Below, piece by piece: positions 57,196 to 64,000 of a DNA stretch of 64,000 nucleotides. The notes beneath the pieces are model-generated. The model did not search any database. It worked only from the letters and a program-made list of their open reading frames with translations, and had not been told where the DNA came from. The stretch lies in contig JABMCL010003304.1 in the NCBI GenBank assembly GCA_018857735.1, positions 419,501 through 483,500 on the forward strand, given 5' to 3'. The translations under genes were made by a program, and so were the position numbers. The stretch is from Alviniconcha marisindica (taxonomy: Eukaryota; Mollusca; Gastropoda; Provannidae). The number at the start of each line of letters is the position of its first letter. The stretch's first letter is position 1.

Positions 57196-57492
57196 GTAAA
57201 ACAGTTTGTAGCTGTAAAACAGTTTGTGGCTGTAAAACAGTTTGTGGCTGTAAAAGAGTTTGTGACTGTAAAACAGCTTGTGGCTGTAAAACAGTTTGTG
57301 GCTGTAAAACAGCTTGTGGCTGTAAAACAGTTTGTGGCTGTAAAAGAGTTTGTGGCTGTAAAAGAGTTTGTGACTGTAAAACAGTTTGTGGCTGTAAAAC
57401 AGCTTGTGGCTGTAAAACAGCTTGTGGCTGTAAAACAGTCTGTGACTGTAAAACAGCTTGTGGCTGTAAAACAGCTTGTGACTGTAAAACAG
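57196..57492. repeat. 18-bp minisatellite, about 16 copies
   Basis: The unit GTTTGTGGCTGTAAAACA repeats with a few variants (GCTTGTGGC, GTGACTGT). The 18-bp length is divisible by three and most frames stay open, so it creates false Cys/Lys-rich and Leu/Phe/Tyr-rich ORFs on both strands. It is intronic. Confidence 0.93.
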
Positions 57493-57564
57493 CCAAAAGG
57501 TTAAAACTGTCATGCAGAAACGCCCAATGACAGTAAATCTATAAACAACTGAAGCAATGCATAC

Positions 57565-57685
57565 CTGGCTGTCTGTCCAGGTTCCGCCTCAACAACAGGC
57601 TGAAGAGGTTTGAGGAACTCTGGTGGTGCCCGCTGGGCCACTGTTACGTGCAGCTGTTGGGCCAGCTTCTGCACTTCTTCCTCCC
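57565..57685 (-). CDS. E6: linker plus N-terminal strands of Ig 3
   Basis: This 121-nt exon is phase 1 in and phase 2 out. The acceptor is GTGTAACAG and the donor is GTATGC. It encodes EEEVQKLAQQLHVTVAQRA, a short amphipathic-looking stretch, and then PPEFLKPLQPVVEAEPGQTA, the A and A' strands of an Ig domain. The codon AG|A (Arg) is shared with E7. This exon layout (short linker plus A strands, then a 218-nt exon) is repeated at E8/E9 and E13/E14, suggesting the three pairs arose by duplication. Confidence 0.83.
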
Positions 57686-59916
57686 CTGTTACACACAGTC
57701 ACGACCACTGTTACATGCACCGACTACCCCTTTCATATATATATACATATATATGCCATGACAACTGTTACGGTGACAAACCCTTATCCATACAGTGCCA
57801 GTCCATGTTACATGCAGTGCTAAACCCCTGTTATACACAGGGACGACCCCTGTTACATGCACGGATTACTGCTGTGACATACAGTTACACTTCTGTTACA
57901 TCAGGTCAGTTCCTGCTATGCTGAGACTGTGTTGAACAGCGGCCACCTGTTGCACACAGTCAACCCTGTTATATACATGTCAGTGACAGACCCCCGCTAA
58001 ACAAAGTATAACAACTCACTTTAGCAAGGATTCTGGAGGAGCTAATATACAAGCCTGCATTATCATCATCTTCACCACCATCATCATCAGAGACACACCC
58101 AGCTGCCAAGTACTGACGTCTGCCTTTTACAGGTTGGTGTCTGGCACTGAACCATCGCATTTTGTTTTTAATTGGCTCACCAAAAAGAAAACACAGCACC
58201 ATTGCACACAACAAGTGCATGGGACCCAAAGAGCTGGATGCTTTGAATGTCACTGAGACAAAAACAAGTGCACGGAACCTTGTACATCCCCCTTCTCCTT
58301 CCTGTGATCGTGTGACTGATTCTACATAGACTGTATGCACTTCTGCAAATTGCCCATCAGTTGGTTAGCAACAAAACGATGATAAGGTGGCAGTGGCAAC
58401 TTTGCACCTGTGTCAGCAGATGGTAGCTCTCTATTCCCCTGAGGGGGGCAGTGAATTTTAACCTCTCACATGTGACACCAATTTTTGCACTGGTTACTGT
58501 GGATCAGGGGTCCCCCCCCCCCCCCAATGTCCACCCCCCCACCCCATCCTCCATACCTGCCCACCCCCTCCTACTTAGGTATAAAAAGATCCATTAACGT
58601 GAACTTTCAAAATGCGAAGAATTCTAATTCATATAACTACTGAAGAATATAAAAGCACACCTGTGCACAGTAAGTGTACAGCAAGCTCATAGTAATTAAG
58701 TACGAGTAGTTACAGCTGGATTCAAAGCCTCTGGCCCAGTGTTGCTTGGGGCTCATTCTAGAGGGCAGTGTTTCCATCTTCATATCAAGCTTTTGCACAT
58801 CTCCCAGCACAGATCCCACCACTTCTTTTCACTGTAGTGCTTAGTTAATACGCTCAGCATGCACTTACATTACCCATAAGAGAAGGTCATAAACTGCTAT
58901 AATCAATTTGGTTTGGGGAAGAGAGTTGAATAATAATACATGTAATAATATATGCGTATAATAATACATATAAGAATAAGAATACACGTAACATGTTAAT
59001 GACAGTGAGAGAAAGCGGATCGAAATGTATGTAATATGTTGATGAAAAAAATGGAAGACAGCTTCCTGAAATATGTGTCACCTATTAATGAAAATGATGA
59101 GACAATACAGAATGCAAGTAGTATGTTGATGAAAATAACAAAATGTGTTTTTGCCTTCTGATACATGAACGGGAGTAAGAGGATAAATGGATGTGACACT
59201 GACACTGACATAAGACAAAGGTCTGGGAGTGGACATGCACTGGATTATTTAAACATCATGCCCACTAAATGTTTTGATCTTCATAGCAAGCAAATCTTTC
59301 AATACACATTCTGCTGCTTCTTTCCTTCAAGTCTGATAAATTACTTATCATACTGCCAATGGCTTTCTGCTAACAAGAAAATATTTCATATCATTATCTG
59401 ACCAATAACTGCATAACACTGGTATTCAAAATCAAAAAAACATTCTCATGGAATACGGATTCTTCAATAACTAGACCAGATCAAAATGCTGGGGGATTTT
59501 ATTTTTTATTTTTTACTTTATGTATAACAGAAGGCGGGGTGGGGGGCAGCATTACCTATGAATCACACAGATTTTGTGTGTGAACAGATCCAAAAATGTC
59601 ACCCTCTGAACAATGCACTGACTAATTTTACCAACAGGTGACATAGCTTTGTCCCACAAATTAGACCCCCCAAGATACCCCTGACCCATTGGTAATTAAC
59701 TCTTTCACAGCCCTCCACCCAATACAGTGTGACATGCGCAAACTGCCCCTCTCCCAGCCCCCAAATCTTGGCTTCTTGGATATAATAGGATTTGCACAAG
59801 CAGCACCAGCAGAAAGACAGAAAGAAGGTTTTGGGGGGAGGAAGAAGAAGAACAGGAGGAGGAGGAGGAGGGGGGGGAGGCAAAGGGTTAGGTAGGAGAG
59901 AAAAACGGTTACTCAC
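57686..59916. other. Intron between E5 and E6
   Basis: It contains degenerate repeats of a CCTGTTACATGCA unit (about 57690-57960), C runs near 58510-58540, degenerate ATGTTGATGAAAA repeats (about 59030-59140), and a polypurine stretch (about 59817-59905) next to the E5 donor. No exon was found. Confidence 0.6.
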
Positions 59917-59958
59917 AGGCCGGTACACTCATGCTGGTCAGGCCCTCGCTCATGCAGG
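59917..59958 (-). CDS. E5: 42-nt optional exon or alternative first exon
   Basis: The donor (T then GTGAGTAACC) is strong. Two readings fit. As an internal exon it starts after CTACTACTGACACTCAG, a good branch-point and acceptor context, is phase 1 at both ends, and adds CMSEGLTSMSVPA. As a first exon it starts at the ATG at 59951-59953, reads MSEGLTSMSVPA, and has an in-frame TGA five codons upstream (59966-59968). The upstream 300 bases (59970-60260) are more GC- and CpG-rich than the nearby introns, as a promoter or 5' UTR might be. Either way it joins E6 in frame through a TGG codon. Confidence 0.55.
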
Positions 59959-61120
59959 CTGAGTGTCAGTAGTAGGGGGCGGTGAGAGGTGGGTAGGTGG
60001 GTGATTAGGGCGGTGAGTATCAGAGCTGGTGAGTAGGGGACTGGTTCACCGGTTCAAGCAGGCTCACCCACAAGGCATGCATGCCGCGTCTTTCTCCAGC
60101 TTCTCTGCACTCTTTCTGTCACCAGCGCATGCACTATCTGACCTCACCGAATCCGCTAGCGGGCGAGACGCAGTGGTGACGATGGGCGGGTGAAGGGTAG
60201 ACAGCTCACTCGCTTGCTTAACAGCATGCACGGTTGCTTGGCTGTCCCGGGGCTGTTGGCCAGGTTCCTTTCCTAGCCTCTGAACATGCTACTACTGTCC
60301 ATAGCATGCTTTTCATTCAGGTGTCGCACACATTTCGAAATCATCTTCACAATTCACAAACAAAATCCATGCAAGAGCAGACTTGAACAAAATCAGCAGT
60401 AAAAACAAAACCCCAAGTTGATACTGATAATCTTTTCTCTTTTTTTCTTTTCTCTCCTTCAAATAAGCAACAACAAAAACACACATACACACAAAATCTC
60501 AGGCATATATACAGAAAGAAAACCTGCAAACAAAGTCACATCACCATTATTACAGAGGGACTGAAACTGGGTTTGGCCATGCAGACAAACGTTCCTTATC
60601 CACAGTAATATTCAGCACTGGGTACTTTCAAATCAGCACACATTAGAGTGTTGTTACAATCAGCAACAATCAGCACGCATTATTCTCTCACAAACACACA
60701 CAGAGACAGGAACACACAGGTTTCATCATGCAGAACATTACAGGCTCCGAGTATGATGAGAGCATACATGCGACAGTGTCCGATACAGCTTTGAGGTAAT
60801 GATGATAAGAATAATGGGATGAATACTGTGATAAATTAGCGGTAACGAGTACCATATGGCAAGTGAGCTGCTGATAATGGTGTACAGGTAGGGTGAGAAA
60901 GAGAGATGACTGGTGAAGTTTTACAGTACATACACCCATTGACCTGCCCACAGCGGACGCAGCAATTACAGCATTACGGGTAAAGTAACCGACAATCCAC
61001 ACTGCCTACCTTTCCAGCCACTGACCCCTCAGAGAGGCATGGCTGTCACCTGCGATTACAGACACCTGCAAGCAAATGACAGCTGACAAGAGAAGACACA
61101 ACGAGAGATCTAAGTCTTAC
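59959..61120. other. Intron between E4 and E5
   Basis: Apart from the CpG-richer part next to E5, this is ordinary AT-rich sequence with no exon. Confidence 0.55.
59969..60260 (-). promoter_or_regulatory. Possible internal promoter/5' UTR region upstream of E5
   Basis: This stretch is richer in G+C and CpG than the nearby introns (for example GCCGCGTC and GCTAGCGGGCGAGACG). It sits directly upstream, in minus-strand sense, of the E5 ATG. I see no clear TATA box. This is an inference from composition only. Confidence 0.3.
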
Positions 61121-61250
61121 GCTGGACATAAAGTTCGGCGGAGCACTCAGCGGTGCCGGCCTGGTTCTTGGCCCGGCAGGTGATGAGACCGGTGTCTTCT
61201 GGCAGAGCGCTGAAGATGGTCAGTGTTGTCATGCTGTCTTGGGTCTCGAT
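61121..61250 (-). CDS. E4: second half of Ig 2
   Basis: This 130-nt exon is phase 0 in and phase 1 out, with acceptor CTGTCTGGCAG and donor GTAAGAC. It encodes IETQDSMTTLTIFSALPEDT, then GLITCRAKNQAG with Cys in the F strand, and ends SAELYVQ. The usual Tyr before the F-strand Cys is replaced (GLITC). The trailing C can join E5 (giving CCC, Pro) or E6 directly (giving CGG, Arg); both keep the frame. Confidence 0.87.
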
Positions 61251-61627
61251 CTGCCAGACAGAGACAAATTAAGGTATCAGTGATCTCCGGTGTCTTCAGG
61301 TAGATGAGTCAATGTTGCATGCAAGGCTGGCTTTGGCATCAGCCTAGGGATCACAAAGACATCAGTGAACCTCAATTAAGTAGAATAAGAGCAACTGTGC
61401 TTTTCATTTTCCTCAAAGAATTGCACAGTCCACCTCCAGACTGGAGGTATTCACTTGCGAGTACCATGACCTGAAAACTCCAACACTTGAATCTGAACCT
61501 TTCAGTTTGCCACCAAGCACCCCCCCACGATGTTCTTTGCATGGCATTTACAGCTTTAAGGGACTAGCACCGTAAAAACAGCCATTGTTATTACCATATT
61601 TACCATTATTACTACAAAGTTCCTCAC

Positions 61628-61824
61628 CTTGAGGTCCCTGGAGTCATGCAGTGTCTGGATGCCATTGCGGATCCAGGAGATGTCCGGTGTGGGGTGGCCA
61701 GAGAAGATGGCATCAAAGCGGGCAGGTGTCCCCTCCGGTACCATGGTGTTGGCCACGGGGCGGATGAAGCTGGGTGGCTGAGCCAGCGCCATGGGCTGAC
61801 TGGGCTCTGGCTCGCTCTCGATAC
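61628..61824 (-). CDS. E3: linker plus first half of Ig 2
   Basis: This 197-nt exon enters in phase 1 (acceptor TTGTGTGCAG) and leaves in phase 0 (AAG then GTGAGG). A short linker (IESEPEPSQPMALAQ) is followed by PPSFIRPVANTMVPEGTPA, a typical I-set A/B strand. The core Trp is in DISWIRNG. The first Ig cysteine position is Ala (ARFDAIF), so this domain cannot form the usual disulfide, which is common in intracellular titin-type Ig folds. E4 completes the domain. Confidence 0.85.
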
Positions 61825-61837
61825 CTGCACACAACAG

Positions 61838-62005
61838 GCCGCAGCGTCAGTTACAGCAGCAAGATGCATGCTCCTCCCTCAGGTGTCAGCTACGGACGTG
61901 AAGAGGCTTGGTGACTGAAAGTCACAGCGTCAGTTACAGCAGCCAGGCGTTCATCCCTCAGGTGTCAGTCAGCTATGGCTGTGAAGAGGCTTGGCGGCTG
62001 AGTGG
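61838..62005. repeat. 82-bp tandem duplication
   Basis: CAGCGTCAGTTACAGCAGC, CCCTCAGGTGTCAG and GTGAAGAGGCTTGG occur twice in order, just upstream of the E3 acceptor. Confidence 0.85.
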
Positions 62006-62119
62006 AGGGTGGCTCCAGGCAGGCTGGTTTCAGGTTCACTCTCTCACCTATGAACCTTCCCACTCTCCATCAACTAAAGGCTGATCCTTTCTGTCCCCAG
62101 GATAAACACCAAATCCGTT

Positions 62120-62545
62120 GGCCAGCGTCCCTTCCAGTTTCAAGCCCTGGCTTGTCTGGAACTCTATTCCAGCTGACACTCTCTCTTTCTTCAAAACAAC
62201 TCTCAAAACCCACCTGTTCATAGGAGCTTTCTCTGTGTAAAATTACTGAAACGTTTCCTGCCTAGTAAATAAGTCAGAATAGTAACTGTGTTCATAAGTT
62301 TAAATGATTTGTCTGCATGTGTCGGTTGTGATGTTAAATGTGCAAATGTATATATATATATATAAGAGAATACCATGTGCTATTACTATTAAAGTTAAAT
62401 ATTTCTGTGCTAAAGCGGTGTAGGGCTCCCTGTAAACTTCCCCCCAATTTTCCCTGTTTTTGTGTAAAGCACACAGAGCAGTGCCGTCCTAGCCACTGGA
62501 AGTGCATTCTACACTAAATGTTCATGACGATGGTGATTATTATCA
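62120..62545 (+). mobile_element. CR1/L2-like LINE 3' end, decayed
   Basis: A plus-strand frame reads LVWNSIPADTLSFFKTTLKT then HLF, the C-terminal signature of CR1/L2-type reverse transcriptases. The downstream TGTAAAGCACACAGAGCAGT and a GATTATTATC end match the tail of the copy at 51345-51798. It is an old truncated insertion in the intron between E2 and E3. Confidence 0.62.
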
Positions 62546-62852
62546 ATAATATTAGAACAAAAACAGTTCCCACAAATCATTCTCCTCGGCCCTTCTTGCA
62601 CCTGGAGAAGGACACGCATCACACCTGGGCGCATGGTTCAAAATCTCCTGCACAAGACTGAAGAGGAAACCCCAGACCTCTGGCCTGGCCACCATACAGC
62701 GCAAAACCCACTGAATGCAAGACGGTTCGAGACCCCAGCAATGACCACCGTTTCCTTTGCACAAACTCCGCTATAAATTTACCATGTTCTACGGAACTGA
62801 ATTCATCACAACAGGGGAACTGCACTGAATCGTGCTGTGCTGCCTCACTCAC

Positions 62853-63044
62853 CGTGCACTTTGAGGAATGTGATGCAGGCCACCTCGCCGACCTTGTTGC
62901 GAGCGACGCACTTGTAGGTGCCGGTGTCTTCTGGGAAGGCCTCCATGATGGACAGTGTGTGGAGTCCCTCCGTGGTGGAGGACATCTGGAAGTACTTGGA
63001 GGGTTTCACCAGCTGGTTGTTGCGGTACCAGGTCACCACGGGCG
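62853..63044 (-). CDS. E2: second half of Ig 1
   Basis: This 192-nt exon is phase 1 at both ends, with acceptor CCCACCGCAG and donor GTGAGTG. It continues E1 with PVVTWYRNNQLV (core Trp), then FPEDTGTYKCVARNKVG, the Asp-x-Gly-x-Tyr-x-Cys F-strand signature with the second Cys. It ends in the G strand TFLKVHG. Together E1 and E2 make one complete cytosolic-type I-set domain of about 90 residues. The intron between them (63045-63784) holds a G-rich minisatellite. Confidence 0.88.
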
Positions 63045-63104
63045 CTGCGGTGGGAGAGGAGCAGTTTTCGTTAGAGTCAAGCTGTGTGCAGCCACAAGCA
63101 TTGC

Positions 63105-63500
63105 AAAACAGAGTAAAGGGGGGGGGGGGGGACAGAGGTAGAAAACAGAGTCGGGGAGGGGGGACAGAGGTAAAGCATTGCAAAACAGAGTCGGGGGAGG
63201 GGGACAGAGGTGGGGGCAGGTGCAAAACAGAGTCGGGGGAAAGAGTAAGCATTGCAAGAGTGGGGGGGAACAGAGGTAAAAGCATTGCAAAACAGAGAAT
63301 AAGGGGGATGATGGGAAGAGAGATGATGGGTGGAACAGAGCTAAAGCCATTGCAAAATAAAGAATAAAGGGCAGAGAGGACAAAACAGAGCTAAAAGCAT
63401 CGCAAAACAGAGGGTACGGGGGGGGGGGAAAAACAGAGATGAAAATTTTGCAAAACAGAGAATACCGGGAAAAACAGAGCTAAAAGCATTGCAAAACAAA
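63105..63500. repeat. G-rich degenerate minisatellite
   Basis: About nine diverged units built on AAAGCATTGCAAAACAGAG followed by a run of G. The G runs (up to 13) make the plus strand able to form G-quadruplexes; the transcribed minus-strand RNA is C-rich. It lies in the intron between E1 and E2. Confidence 0.85.
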
Positions 63501-63784
63501 AAAATAAGGAAACAACAACTGAGGTCTCATTTTCTGGGAATCACATTTTTTTGGAGATGGCCAGTAAATGAATGGAAACAAACAAGGCACTTGACAAAAA
63601 TGATGAAATCTGCAGCTTCCTGCTTTTTCACAAGCTCTAGGAGGATGCAATCTGCCTGTAACTTTTCAACACTGTGCTTTATAACTGCACGAGCACCGGC
63701 TGACTGCCTGACCATCAGACTGGCTGGCAGACTGACTGACTAACTAACTGACTGATCAAATAATTGATTTTTCTTTTTCCTTAC

Positions 63785-63931
63785 GAGGTTTGCCTGTGAT
63801 TCTGCAGGTGAACCTGACGGGTTCTCCTTCCTCCACCTCCATGGTCTGTGGTTCCTCCTCTACTCTGGGAGCCTGCGTCTTGGAGTCTAGCATCATTTCT
63901 GCCGGCGGCATCTCCATGGGCTGCATGACAA
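63785..63931 (-). CDS. E1: acidic linker plus first half of Ig 1
   Basis: This exon is 147 nt, entered and left in phase 1. The acceptor is CTGCTTTCAG and the donor is GTAAGG. It encodes a Met/Pro-rich linker (starting VMQPMEMPPAEMM) and then the A-C strands of an I-set Ig domain: EEEPQTMEVEEGEPVRFTC, ending RITGKP. The first Ig cysteine is present. The split after the GKP turn is completed by E2, where the core Trp lies. The remaining 69 bases to the right edge look like intron, so the gene starts outside the window. A Met-rich start here is not taken as an initiator because the acceptor and phase fit an internal exon. Confidence 0.82.
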
Positions 63932-64000
63932 CTGAAAGCAGAACAGGTAGAGTCAGCAGAAAGGTCATCAGCACCCCCGAAAACTGCATTCGAGTTTACG

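Noticed and set aside
62715..62745. tRNA B-box-like GGTTCGAGACCCC
   Set aside because: No A box or cloverleaf is found around it on either strand, so no tRNA or tRNA-derived SINE is called.

Overview
The window is eukaryotic (metazoan) genomic DNA, and one gene on the minus strand fills almost all of it. The evidence is interrupted coding blocks with GT/AG borders, AT-rich introns, many (CA)n, (GT)n and homopolymer tracts, LINE tails, and muscle-type immunoglobulin (Ig) domains. The composition and the degenerate titin-like repeats suggest a protostome invertebrate, with a mollusc most likely. That placement is inference, because nothing in the window fixes the species. No plus-strand gene is supported; long plus-strand open frames are antisense shadows of the minus-strand exons.

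The gene is a giant cytoskeletal protein of the titin / stretchin-MLCK / obscurin kind. I could place 34 in-path exons (E1 at 63931 to E34 at 827) by matching splice sites and reading phase across every junction. They encode about 8,000 residues, and both gene ends lie outside the window. Reading 5' to 3' (high to low coordinates): E1-E15 (63.9-49.6 kb) carry eight I-set Ig domains with short acidic linkers; E16 (49.0-46.3 kb) is a 2.7-kb repeat exon; E17-E19 (45.6-34.2 kb) hold Ig domains 9-11 and two huge Glu/Pro/Val-rich repeat exons of 3.1 and 5.9 kb; E20-E22 carry Ig 12; E23 carries Ig 13; E24 (16.1-10.8 kb) is a 5.3-kb PEVK-like exon built of almost identical higher-order repeats; E25-E34 carry Ig 14-16, three DFRxxL actin-binding-type motifs and an IQ motif. 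The DFRxxL motifs point to a myosin-light-chain-kinase-like 3' end beyond the left edge.

The most interesting part is the 10-kb gap between E22 and E23. It contains at least two well-supported alternative terminal exons that nobody scanning for ATG-started ORFs would see properly. One (28828-28976) ends in an acidic soluble tail. The other (27111-27400) ends in a strongly hydrophobic segment that would make a membrane-anchored isoform of this giant protein. Nearly all junctions are phase 1, so these ends can be joined without frame loss. A 42-nt exon at 59917-59958 could also serve as an alternative first exon.

Two single-base deletions inside the E24 repeats break its frame; together they restore the expected exon length, and both are visible by comparison with neighbouring repeat copies. 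Introns carry minisatellites, two long inverted repeats, two CR1/L2-like LINE 3' tails, a dispersed repeat and a relic of a duplicated Ig exon.
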